The notes below the pieces were generated by a model. The model searched no databases and was not told where the DNA came from. It saw only the letters and a program-made list of their open reading frames with translations. Both the position numbers and the translations under genes were made by a program. This document shows, piece by piece, positions 1 to 11,618 of a DNA stretch of 64,000 nucleotides (positions are counted from its first letter, which is position 1; the number at the start of each line of letters is the position of its first letter). Source of the stretch: Pipra filicauda (lineage: Eukaryota; Chordata; Aves; Passeriformes; Pipridae). The DNA is taken from assembly GCF_003945595.2 (NCBI RefSeq), contig NW_024104532.1, positions 4,339,501 to 4,403,500 of the forward strand. Reading direction: 5' to 3'.

Positions 1-1872
1 TGTTGCATCTATAACAGCTCAGGCAAGACTTTTTAAGCTGAACCAGATGTAAGGATGAAATCCTATCTTCAGCCTCTCAGCAGGGTTTTCTCCTCACCCG
101 CCTCAAATAAACCTTTCTGCAGCCCAAAATGCTGAGCTCAGAGAGTGCTGCACATCTGCTGGGCAGCAGCAGCCAGTAGGAGCAGTGGCAAATGCTGGCA
201 GTGGGAGCAGCCCTGGCACAGTGCCCGGCTGCACACGGCAGGCTTGGGATACCTCTGGCTGCAGGTTGGGGTTGGGATGTTCCAGGGGGATGCATGTGGA
301 GGCGAGAGGGCAGGAGTGTGTTTTTGGGCTGTCGCTGTGTTCCTGGCCATGTCGTCCTTGGCTTTGTGTGTAAAAGGCTGGGTTTTGTGCAGTGCCACAG
401 GAGCCCAGTCTGTCCTCTCCTGGCAGGTGCTGTGAGGGCTCTGGACCTGAAGGGCTGTGACCCCCCCCCTGCCCAGTGCAGGGCTGGGATAAACAGCACG
501 TGGCTGGGGGTTCTTGGCAGCTCCCTACTGGGTCCTGCATCTCTGTGTCACTCTGGGCTTTGCCCCTGCTGCTTATTGTTTCATCAGACTTCCTAATTTG
601 CAGCTGACCCTTTGAATCAAGAGGCAGCCCTTCAAGAGGGACCTGTTCTGGCTTCCTGGGCCCAGATCCAGCATCTCAGCAGCCTCCTGAGTGCTGAGCT
701 GATGTGCTTATGTGCAGGTATCTGCTCAGGGTGTACAAGTGTGTGTGTCTTCCACCATAGTGCGGCATCTCCATCATCTCCTGCTGGGATGAGGGAGAGA
801 GAGAAGAGCTCTGGGCAGTGCATGTGCTGTGGATTTGTCCCCTGGGGACACTGGTTTGCTGTCTGCATCCTCCATCTCTCCTTCAGCTTTCACACACATG
901 CCTCTCACTCCCTCTCCCCCATGGTTTCACTGCTCCATTTTTATTGAAAGCAAAGCAAATGGACAGCTGCCTGTGCTCTAGGGTGGCTCTGCACAGCTCC
1001 CCAGTTGTGCTGTGCAGCCTGGTGTGCCACCACGGTGTCCACTCCCCAGCCTCACCACCAAGGCAGCTCCCTCATCACTGGGCTATTCTGGGACTCCTCT
1101 GTGAGCCTGACCTTGTGTCAGAGCAGGATGTGAGCAGCAGGGCTGGGACCAGCTAAAGTCCTAAAGCAGAGATTTCAAGAGGAAGAAGGAGAGTGGCCTC
1201 CTGACTTGCAGAGGTGCAGAGCATCCTTGTTCCAGCCTGGGAAAGTGGCACAGGGGGCTGCTCTCAGCTGTCCTGCTGGAGACACACTGGGGCAGGACCT
1301 GGCACCAGCCCTCTGGCACCTGAGGTCTGTCATGCCATCCCCTTCTGTTTGGCATAGCTCTCTGCTCTGGGCTCACTGTGGCTCCTGCCCTGGGCAGCCA
1401 TGCATTTCAGCAATTATTAATTAAAATGCAATCTATCCTTTCTCTTCCTCTCCCCAAGACACCAAGAACTACTAAAATATTCTCAGGGATAATAGGGAGG
1501 GGAATTAAATAGTTGCTCTGAAATTTGAGCTGTGCCTTTTGGAGATTTACTGCTGTTCCTAGAGCCTGTGATTCCCTGTCGAGCACTACATCTCCAGCCC
1601 CACACTCAGTGGAAATACCACACCTGCTGGGAAGCCTGGGCTCTCCAGGTAGGATATGCAGGCAGCTGTGGCATGTTCAGTCTATGTACCCTATGGATAG
1701 GGTACACCAGGTGCTGGGGGCTCTCTTTTCCACAAGCTTTCAGAGGGGCTGAACCCCTCATCCCTCCGTGGTTGTCTGCAGCACTTGGTGTGTTTGGGAT
1801 GCAGCCTGGGATCCCAGGGAGACAGGCACTCTGGATGTGTGTTAGGATATTGTGTTAGGATGAGGATGTGTG

Positions 1873-2277
1873 TGTCATATAAGGAGTGGCTGAGGGAGCT
1901 GGAAGGGCTCATCCTGGAGAAAATGAGACTGAGAGGAGACTGTTACTCTCTACAACCAGCTGAATGGAGGTTATAGACAGGTGGGTGTTGGCCTCTTCTC
2001 CCAGGGACCAAGGGATAGGACAAGAGGAAATGGCCTGAAGCTCTGCTAGGGCAGGTTCAGGTTGGACATCAGGAAGAATTTCTTCACAGAAGGGGTTGTC
2101 AGGCATTGGAAGGGGCTGCCCAGGGAGGTGGTGGAGTCACCATCCCTGAAGTTGTCCAAGAAACAACTGGACATGGCACTCAGTGCTGTGTCTAGTTGAC
2201 AAGCCGATGACCAGTCACAGGTTGGACTCGATGATCTCAGAGGTCTTTTCCAACATAAAGGATTCTGTGATTCTGTA
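1873..2277 (+). mobile_element. CR1 retroposon fragment, sense (3' end)
   Basis: About 400 bases of the CR1 3' region: the segment reading ataaggagtggctgagggag, then ggcctcttctccca, gaaatggcctgaagctctg, and the terminal ggattctgtgattctgt. It is 5'-truncated as usual and encodes no intact protein. Confidence 0.88.
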
Positions 2278-3170
2278 AACATGGAGAGCAGATGCTGGTG
2301 CAAGCACTGTGTCAGGAGCAGAGGGAGGAGCAGTCACGATTTTGGCTGCAGCACTGAGTGCTGTGCCCAGTCGGGTGACCCTGGGAGGAGCAGCCCCAGC
2401 CCCTGTCCTGCCTGCAGGGAATACAGCTGGATCACAGCCTTCCTTCCCCTGCATCACCCAGTTCTTTCATGCTTCCTGCAAATGCTGCTGGGGGGACAAA
2501 CATGTACAAGGTGGGGAGCAACTGGCCCAGCACAGCAGAGCTGAGCATCCCATAGACCCTTCTCAGAGGGGATCAAATGGGAGGAATTGCCTGGTGCTGT
2601 CTGTTAGTTGTTGCAAAAAATTCCCAAATCCCAGTTCCATCCTGGCCGAGGGGCAGCTTGGGCCTGGCATGGGAAGGCAGGCAGCAGCCTCCCTTGGGGG
2701 TCCAAGTTGCACCCAGTCTGGGGGTCTGTGGAGCCCAGAGCTCTGCTGGAAGGGGCTTCCATGATGCCTGCAGACAGGCCAGTGTGAGCACCAGGCATCC
2801 TGGCTGCAATTGCAGTTCAAGGAGATCTCGTTGCCATGACAAGCTGTACAAGTATTATGTGGGAAAAAAAGATCCCGGCAGCACTTGTTGGAGATGGGAG
2901 AAAAGCAGCCGGTGTGGAGGGCACATGTCATGCCGTGGGGGCCGTGCACTGATGTGGCTGCAAGCACAGGTATTCAAACACACACCTGAACTTCTTATCT
3001 TCCAGTGTTATACCTGCAATGCCTCCTCCCTTGCTTCAGCCCCCTCCTGTGCTCTGTGCCCCCGAGCTCCCACACATGGGGTGCACAGCCTCACTCCTGG
3101 CCCTTCGCCCTCCTCCAGTCTCCATGCAGCCATCCTGGCAGGGTCCTTTCAGGAAAGGGAAGGTGTTAGT

Positions 3171-3439
3171 TCTCCCAGGCAAATAGTGACAGGACAAGAG
3201 GAAATGGCCTGAAGCTCTGCCAGGGCAGGTTCAGGTTGGACATCAGGAGGGATTTCTTCACAGAAAGTGTTGTCAGGAATTGGAAGGGGCTGCCTCGGGA
3301 GGTGGTGGAGCCACTGTCCCTGGACGTGTTCAGGGAAAGACTGGGTGTGGCACTGAGTGCTGTGGTCTAGTTGACAAGGAGGTGATTGGTCATAGGTTGA
3401 TGATCTTGGAGGTCTTTTCCAACCTAAATGATTCTGTGA
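3171..3439 (+). mobile_element. CR1 retroposon fragment, sense (3' end)
   Basis: Starts at the ctcccaggcaaatagtgaca segment and ends with cctaaatgattctgtga. It is similar to the 1873-2277 copy but shorter, with its own substitutions. Confidence 0.88.
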
Positions 3440-5514
3440 AGGTCCCAGGTGATGCCACAGCACTTGCCAGGCAGGGGAGGCTTGTGCCATAAAGCCCTCC
3501 ACTTCTTCATTTATTTAGTTTCTGTGACTGGTGAGTGACAATTTAGCTTTAAAGGATGGTTCTGCAATAGGAGGTGAATGCTGGTGAAAACCCTGGTGCC
3601 TCTGAGCAGGCACTGCTGGTGGGATGAGAGCAGGGATAACAAGGGATGCAACTCAGCTCTGGGCACCCTCCCATGGCATGGATCAGCATGGGGCTGGGGA
3701 TGCTGTTGAGCCTGTGGCAGGGCACTCACTCTCCTCCTTTGCCTGGTGAGTGGCAAAAGGACCTCTTTCCCTGGAGGAATGCTCTGGGTGTGAGTGTTGC
3801 TGCAGCCCCGTGCATGAGGGTGCCATGTGTGGGCTGGTTCCTGTGGTGGCCACTGCCGAGGAGGGTGGTTGGGAATTGTTGGGACACAGTGTGCTTCCTG
3901 ACTCACCGGCTCTGGGCAGCCCAGGGCATAGCTGTCAGGCTGGGGAAGCTTGTGAACTCTACACAAGGTTTTCTGTTGTCAGGCTGCTCTGCACTGAGCT
4001 TGTCAAATTTCCCTGCAGCTCCAAGAACTAGAAGAGCAACTTTTTCCTCTTTTTGTTGAGAATCTGGAAAAAATCACAGCTGCAGCAGTCAGTACTTTGA
4101 GCAAACCAGGCAGATCCCAGGGCCCCTTTCTCAGGACAGGCCACGGTGCTGCTGGAATTGGGACTGGGGGTTCCAGAGGGCTTGCAGGTTCCTGCAGGGG
4201 AGGAGGTGAAACCTGCTGCAGCCTCAGTCAGCAGTGGGGTCTTTGGGTTTCCCTGGCACATTCTAGCCCTGACTGTACTGCCCATGCTGGGAAGTAAACA
4301 TCCTGCAGGCAGGCACAGGCAGCTGCCTGTGGCCAGGTCAGCCTGAGGAGACAATCAGTGCTTCCTCCATGCTCACATTTGGAGGATAATTTCCATGAAC
4401 GCAGCCAGAAATGAATTCTGCTGTGCAGACAGGGCCCTCACTATTCACTGCTCCATCTTTTTTCCTTTTTCCTTCTATCCTCTTTATTTTTCTCCTTCTC
4501 TGTTTCTATTTACCCTTCTCCTTTGTCTCTTCCAACTGTGTTTTTGACCTCCCTCCTCGCTGTTTTTGCAGTGGTAGCAGTGTGACCCCCTGCAAAGCAG
4601 CTCCCACCCTGGAACATTGTCCTGCCATACCCATGTACAAAGCTTTGGCATCCCTTTGGACACCTTCCCATGTCACTGGCCAGCCACAGAGTCTGTGCAA
4701 CAGTGACAGTTGCCTCGTCCCAGTTCCAGTTGGACATGAGCTCTGGGGAACGCCCCAGCACTGGTTATTTTGCTTCCAGAGCAGTGCTGGGAGCTTGGGT
4801 AGCAGAGCAGAGAAGCTGGTTCTGCTCACTCTGCTGCTCTGCCTGGGCAGCACTGCCCATGTGGTGCAGAGCACAGTGCTGCCAGCTCTTGGGCCCATGC
4901 CCACCTCCACATCCCCATCCTTCCCACCCACTGTCCTGACAAGTCAGGGAGTGAGCCTGTGAGCATCCTGAGGTCCAAATCTGCAGTGTGCCCAAGAGTT
5001 GGGGGCTAGAGTGGGATCGGAGCAAACATCTGAGCTCCTCAGAAGCCTGTGGCAGGGGTTTTGCCCAGCTCATGGCCCTCCCAGAAGAGGAAGTGGGCCA
5101 GCTGTGGCACATGGGACGCAGTGAGGGTACTGTGGGATGGGAATGCAGGGCTGGCACCGCTGCCCTGCATCCTTGACCCACCTCTGCAAAGGAGGGACTT
5201 GCACAGAGCTTAGCTGCCTTTGTCCCCTGTGATATCCAGCCACACTCATTCAGGTCCTCCCTGCAACACCCAGCTAAAGAGAGTTCCCTCCCTCATATGA
5301 TGCTGGTACTGGCCCAGCATCCCCATCCCAGCCTTGTCCTGCTTCTGGCAGCCCTGTGCCCTTGCCTGTGCTGGCATCTGCCTCTCCAGCTCACTGGTGG
5401 CGTCCTCGCAGCACCCACAGCTTGTTTGTGTCCTGTGTCATGCCAAGGAAGATGCACAGTGCAGGAGTGACAGCGGTGGAGGGGTGGGCAAGAGGACAGC
5501 GTGAGGCAGGTGGG

Positions 5515-5612
5515 AGCAATAATTGGTCATGATCTAATTAGGGAAGCCTAGGGCTGGATTAGGAGCTGCGACACGCTGGAGGTTTTTAGCCATAAGCCGC
5601 AGATGGCTTTGC
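5515..5612. promoter_or_regulatory. Candidate regulatory element, ABLIM3 intron 1
   Basis: Clustered sites: a homeodomain core TAATTA (5535-5540), an OTX/PITX-type GGATTA (5556-5561) and a CAGATG E-box (5600-5605). The block differs in composition from its surroundings. Motif clustering is the only support. Confidence 0.3.
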
Positions 5613-5620
5613 CTGTGAGC

Positions 5621-5643
5621 CAGGAGAGGAGAGGAGAGGAGAG
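5621..5643. repeat. GAGGA simple repeat
   Basis: Four to five consecutive units of gagga (ggagaggagaggagagga). Confidence 0.85.
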
Positions 5644-7561
5644 GCTGGCGTGGACTTGACGGGGGTTTGTAATCCCGCCTGCACGACACTCCGAGCTGAC
5701 TAACAGAGCTGTTTTCTGATGGCTTGGAAATATCTCAGTGCCTGCTCTGCGTGAGGTCCCCACTGCTCCCAGCCCACGCTCCCTGCACTGCCCCACTCCC
5801 TGCCAGTGCCTGTCCCAGCCCACTCCTGTGCCACACACGTGGGAACAGCAATGAGTGCAATGTAAACGTTCAGAGCAGCAGCTGGAGCTGCTCCAGGCTC
5901 AAACTATCCCACAGCAGATCCATGGTACCTGTCCTCAACCCGTGCCTTTATTGGAAGAACTTGGCCTGCTTAAAAATGTAAATATTAAGTATGGAGCCAT
6001 GCGATGCTTCTGGATTTTACTTAAGGGAAGGATCAGAAGAGAAAATACTTTGTGCAAAGGTAAATATATCATTCTCTCCTTGATCAAAATGACTTTTATC
6101 TGTGGAAGCTCAATGGGAAGCGTTTGCCTGAGCACCGAGATGGCCATGCAGATGTCACAGCAGGTGTCAGATTCACCGCCAGAGCTGAGCATCCCAACTG
6201 CTGGACTCTTCACTTATTCCAGGCTGATCCTTCAACTGAGCCCCTTACCCAGCTCTCAACTATTCCCCACCATCACCTTCTCACCAGGGAGCTGGGGTGG
6301 ACAAGCAGCCACGGTGGTTGGAGCAGACACATTTCCGCATGCCAGGGTCAAGGGCAGCCCCCCAGGACCCAGGCTGAGGCTCTGCCCATGCCTGCCTGAA
6401 GGACCAGCATCATTTGGCTCCAAGCCTGTCTTTCTCTTCCTCCCAAGGCATTTTTATGGCTGTGGCCAAGCTCTCTGGCCACTGCAGGACAGCAGGCAGG
6501 AGCCTTCAGCCCCGCTGCTGATGAGAAACCCATATCCCGTGGCTGCTGGAGGTCCCACCCTTCCTCCCTGGCCACCCCTGGGACGAAGCATAGCTCCTGC
6601 CTGGAGGGGAAATCCTCCCCCTCGCCCTCACCTCCCGTGGGGCTTGGAGCCAGCCAGGTCACCCTCAATCCCTGCTGCAGCAAGAGGATTTGAGGTGCAG
6701 GCTCCCAGAGCCACCTTTCTGTTCTCATATCCCAGCGGAGGTTTCTTTTACAGCCCCCTCGCTCTCTGCCCCCAGCCCAGCACGCTGTGTCCCATCACCG
6801 GTGCTTCACCCCAGCCTCTCCCTCAGCCTCCAGTGCTTCCAGCAAAATTCCTTTCTGACCAGTCATTGCCGCCCCTCAGCCTTGACGCCTGTGGGACTGG
6901 TGTGCTGGCAGGGCTGGGCTTCCTCTTCCTGAGCCGCCCCAGCCCCGCCACACTCCCGACCCCCTCCTCGCCTTCACCCAGTGCCATGGCATTGGCCCTT
7001 TCCTGGGGGCACGAGGGCACAGGGCCTGCCAGCTGTGCCCACCCCAGGGTTCAGGCACCCAGTAGGGGTGCCCAGCTTCCCTCACCCTCCCCGGGGCAGC
7101 CGCATCCCACACGCAGCCTGTGCCACGGTGGTCCCACCACCCCCAGTGGGTTTCTGTGAGAGGATGATTTACAGCCCCAGTTTGGGCAGGGAGCGTGCAG
7201 AGGATGACTGTGGGGAATCGCTCACTGCGAGGCAGCTGGGAGGAGTGGGAAGCAGCAGGGACGAGTGGGAGGCAGTGGCTTCTGGAAGGGAGCTCAACCC
7301 CGTGGAGGTGTGAGGACTCCTGCCAACATCATCTGCCTAGCAGCACTGCTGCTGCTGCTCCCCCTCCCCTCCCAGCATCCATCCCAACTCAGGTCTCACA
7401 TCCAGCATTTCTGGAGCTGGACCCCATGCTGACACCCACATCTTCCCTGCACACAGCCAGCACCCACTCGTTCACCCCTCGCTGCATGTGCCAACACTCA
7501 GCCCCAGCATCACCCCCTGGCACCCACAGTTCCCCTCAGTTTCCCACAGTGGCACTGCCTC

Positions 7562-7665
7562 TCCTTATTAATTTCAGGATGAATGCTTTGCTTTTCCACA
7601 GTCCCCTTCACCTGTGGCTCTCCCAGCATTGTGCAGATATTAATTACTGATAATTAATTAAGTCA
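7562..7665. promoter_or_regulatory. AT-rich homeodomain-site cluster, ABLIM3 intron 1
   Basis: TTATTAATTT near 7566 and repeated TAATTA cores at 7641-7661 lie in otherwise GC-rich intron. This fits homeodomain binding, but could also be low complexity. Confidence 0.25.
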
Positions 7666-8634
7666 GGCATCCCCATTCCCCTGTGGAGATGCTGTCTCAT
7701 AAACAGGCTGACAGCAAACACAGTGTCAGGGCAGGCAGAGCTGGGTGGGAGCTTCCTGTTGCTAATGATCCAAACCTCACCTGCAGCAGCTTCTACCTGA
7801 TAGACCTTCCTGGAGGGCTAATGGGCTGGGAGGGGGAGATAGGTGGGAAACCAGCAGCACCTGGTTTGGTCTCAGCAAGGTAGGATGGATGGATCTATTT
7901 TGCCTCTGGCTGTCTCTGTGCAGCTTCTGCTCCTGGATTGCTACTAGTTTACTGTGGCTGTGGGACGTGGGGCTGCCTGGGTAGGAGAGAGGGGGGCCAA
8001 ACTGCTGATGGAGCTTGTTTTGAGCCACCTTGTTATTTGCATTGGTGTTGAGCTGCAAACCCTCCAAGATAGATGGGAATTATCCTCTGTCAACCCTGAA
8101 GGGTTCAGAGTGTTCCAGAGGCAGCATAAGGGTTCAGCATTTCCCCATCCCACTGCTCCTTAGTGGAGGGCTGGGACTCTGTGCAGGAAGAGGACAGGAA
8201 GACAAACAAGGTTGTTGACCCTTCTGAAGTGAAGGAGGGGGATTGCCCAGGGATGCACAGCAGGAACTTGCAGTTTGCTCACTGCAGAGTAGCTTGGAGG
8301 ATCCCTTGGGCAGGGTCCCTCTGCTCTCCTGGGTGACAGAGCTCCTCTGGGCAGCCATGGGTGTTGTTTGGGGGTCTCTCCCCTGCCCAGGTCACCCACT
8401 CCCTCACTTGTGTGCGGCTGCCACTGCCTGACCCTGAGGCTGCACGGGGCACCAATCCCTGACCGGAGGTGCCACCTTAATCCGGATCAGTGGGAAATCT
8501 GTCGAGTGCCCACGCAGCCCCGTGGCAGCTCACTGCCACTCCTGGGGCTCTGCAGATCAAGAGCCAGCTGGGACATGGGCACAGCCCTGCAGGAGCCTGG
8601 CCCTGGGCAGCCTTTCTGTATGAGTGTGGAGCAC

Positions 8635-9020
8635 AAATGCATTAACTGTTGGACGGAGCTAGCTCACCCAGCAGCCGCTCCGCAAGCAAAAGCAGGAGCA
8701 AACCGGGGTGAGATTAAGGCATTCCTTGGGCAGCTCCCACCCCCTTGCCCTGGCCACTGCATCTCGGCCTGCAAGGCCACTAATGCTACTTACATTATTA
8801 CTGGATTATTTGGATGTAATGAGCTTTGCCCCGCTCAGCTGTCCCTCTGCTCAGGGCTGTAGTGATGTGTAATACTTCCTGCGCGAGGCCACGAGGCGGG
8901 CAGCTGCCGGCTGGAAAACAAGCAGAGCCCCAACAACACAATGCGTTAATGTTCCCGGACAAAATTCCAGCATGGGCTGGAGGTTAATCACAAATCAGGG
9001 AGCTTTGGGTGTAGCGCTGA
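8635..9020. promoter_or_regulatory. Candidate conserved noncoding element, ABLIM3 intron 1
   Basis: About 380 bases of mixed complexity with short AT-rich cores (tacattattactggattatt, ggttaatcac), scattered CpGs and a SOX-type AACAAAG near 9019. It has the look of a vertebrate developmental enhancer; conservation was not tested. Confidence 0.3.
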
Positions 9021-11480
9021 ACAAAGCCAGCGGGTGGGAGGGAGATGGTTCCCCGCCCCCATGGGCACAGGCGGGAGCGACCATATCAGTTCCATCTCTT
9101 TCTGTGGTGTAACACAGCTATAACCGTCTCTTCCATCCTTGGCTCCTTTTCCTCTGCCTTCCTCCCATCAGACCTGCCGATGCAGGGGCTTGGCAATGTG
9201 TTGCTATGGACACCAGGAAGTTTTTCCCTAGAGACCAGAAGCCCGGAATAAGTGATGCCTGCATTTTCTGACATAGGTTATTATTTTTTTTGTTCCCCTT
9301 TTTTTATTATCAATGTTTGTTTAAATGTTGATTAATTCCCAGCTTTTCCTCCCGCCTCTGTCATGCTTTTCTCACCGAGCTTTGTGGATTTCTGTGGCTG
9401 TGTCCAGGGCTTGGCTTCTGCTTCATTCTGGGCCAGGGCGTGAGCACTGGGTGTGTGGGAGGAAGTTTCAGTGCTGTAACTCTTGCTCTGCTGGAGACCC
9501 TCACAGAAAAGATCCCCCATTTATTCCAGCCTTGGGAGATCCTGTTGGTCTCCCCAGGCTACTGCAGAGCTCATGGACACACACCACCACCAGCAGCTGC
9601 CACAGGAGGTCCTGGATACCTGTTCCCAGGGTTTGTGCCTCTTGGCAAAACATGCTTGCGAAAGCGTGGGTAGAGGTATCCTGCTCCCTTCATTGTGTTT
9701 GGGAGCTTAAAATGATTAGGTTTAGACTAGTTAGTGTCTCTATTGGTCTGAGCTCCAGGCCTGACTCCCATTTTGTCGCTTCTCTGTTGGCACTTGGTAT
9801 CCTTTAGTGCCTGTATTGGTCTCTGAGAGCTCTTCGCCTGCAAAAGCGCGATCAGGAGGGAAGTCCCAGCAGCTTTTGGAAGGCTGGAGCTTGAATTTTG
9901 CAGCAGGGCACTCACAGGAATGTACCTCAGCTTCCCTTGCAGCCCTCAGGTTGAGCTTGGTGAGGCAGCCTCTCCCCAGCAGCTCCACAGACCAGGGGAT
10001 GGAGCAGTGGTCAGGGAGGGTCAGCCCATTTCCCAGAGGGAAGCAGTGGTGCATGTCTGCAGAGCGTATCTCTGGGCAGTTGGCATACAAAATGGGATTT
10101 TACTGTGAGACAGTCTCAATGTCATTTTGACTTCTCATTCTTTGCTTTTGAAGCCAATAATGGGCTGCTTCTGTTCCCTGTCACTTGATCTGCCCCTCAG
10201 TGACTGAGGAGCCTCTGATGAGTGATCTTCTCTGTCCTGCGCCCCTTATTCCCAGCTCTGGAGGGACTTCACAGACTGGCTTTCAATCAGCTGCTTCTCT
10301 TGTTCCTGGGAATGCAGTTCAGCACTGGGTCAGAAAATCTCTGACCCATTGAAACGCTGCCTTTTGCTGCTCAAGTTGCCCAAGTCGTGACTCCCTCTCG
10401 GAAATCTTACAGCAAATAAGCCCTGTGCTGCTTGGCCCCTGCCTGCAGGGGCTGGCATGGTGTCAGCCTGCCCAGACCTCCTGCACAGCCCAGGCACTTG
10501 CAGGTGAGGCAGGGAAAGCAGGAACTGCTCAGTACAATGTTTTCTCTGTGTGTTTGGGGGTTTTGTTGAGGCAGCAGAAAGATCCCCTGCTCCATATGGA
10601 TCCTATCCTGGGTAATGGGGTGAGGCTGCTGAGCATCACCTTCATGGTGTTCTGCAGAGCTGCTGGAGGGGGATGAGGAGTGGAGGTGAGTCTCTGGACT
10701 CTCTGAAGCAGGAGAAGGATGGCTCTTGCCCACAGTTCTGTGGGAGCCACGCCACCCTCCCCTCCCCTGTGGCCCCCAGCTCAGCACAGAGCTGCACGTG
10801 CCACGGTGCCACTCCGGAAGGAGCAGCGGGGCTGGGATGCTGCTCCTTGCTGAGGAGGTGAGAGTCCCACCAGGGCCAAACACTCAATTGCCGTGATGTT
10901 TGAAAGCTCCTTGAAAAATTACTTCTCCTTCCAGTTCCTAACCAAACAAATGGAAGCTCCAAAAAAACAGCAGTTCCTTCCCCTGCTACTGCCAAATCGG
11001 TGCTCGCTGGGCTGTTTCTGAACGGGTCAGCAGCAAGCCAGGGCTGCCTGAGGGCTGAGCAGAGCAGTGGGTAGCTGGTCCCTGTGTTGTCCTTCTGCAC
11101 CTGCTTAGGAGACGGGAGAGCATCCAGGGAGGCATGCTTGGCTTTGGGGCAATGCTGCAGGTGACCTGGCTGTCCATGCAGGGACAGGGAGCAGTGCTTG
11201 GGCACTTGCACTGCAGACCAGTGAGCCTGACATGGGACGTGGCTCTTTTGCGGGGCAGGGAAATCCCAAATCCAGACAGGGATGGGCACCCAGCTCAGAG
11301 TCGCTGGGTGCTGTCCTTTGCCTTTAGTGATGTCCTGATGTCCAGCAGCCGTGTCGCTGTCACCGGAGGGCTCTTTGGCAGCTGCCCAGCAGAGGTCAGT
11401 GCAGTGACACCCAGCTGTGTCCCAGATGCTAACAGACCCCTCCCCTCTCTTGTTTTCCCCTCCCTCTTTTCTGCCAGCAG

Positions 11481-11618
11481 TTCCCTATCAGCAAAACCCC
11501 TACACCCCTGGGAGCAGCTCCTCCGTGATCCAGTGCTACCGCTGTGGGGACACCTGCAAGGGCGAGGTGGTGCGTGTCCAGAGCAATCACTTCCACATCC
11601 GCTGCTTCACCTGCCAAG
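11481..11618 (+). CDS. ABLIM3: ABLIM3 coding exon 2, first half of LIM1
   Basis: Encodes residues 5-50 ([10 protein letters not shown], then CYRC and the HFHIRCFTC zinc-ligand segment). The acceptor is a tandem CAGCAG; I chose the downstream AG because the first two bases TT then complete the residue-5 codon as expected for the family. The donor is CAAG|gtaggt. Confidence 0.9.

Larger units (their letters stand above)
1..11480 (+). other. ABLIM3: ABLIM3 intron 1 (3' part) with noncoding elements
   Basis: No exon could be recognised here. I looked for a short start exon encoding about MNTS ending in a donor and found none, so the stretch is read as the end of a long first intron. It contains two sense CR1 fragments (1873-2277, 3171-3439), a GAGGA simple repeat (5621-5643), a C-rich open stretch (about 6200-7150) and AT-rich enhancer-like blocks listed separately. 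Nothing else was recognised. An alternative promoter or an unrecognised start exon cannot be excluded. Confidence 0.6.

Noticed and set aside
4396..4440. ATGAACGCAGCC as the missing ABLIM3 start exon
   Set aside because: It resembles the expected MN start but there is no donor at the required position and the following codons do not match.
11417..11480. In-frame extension upstream of the first LIM exon as a possible alternative start
   Set aside because: The acceptor with its pyrimidine tract is good and the upstream residues do not resemble the family N-terminus; an in-frame ATG at 11426 exists but has no support.
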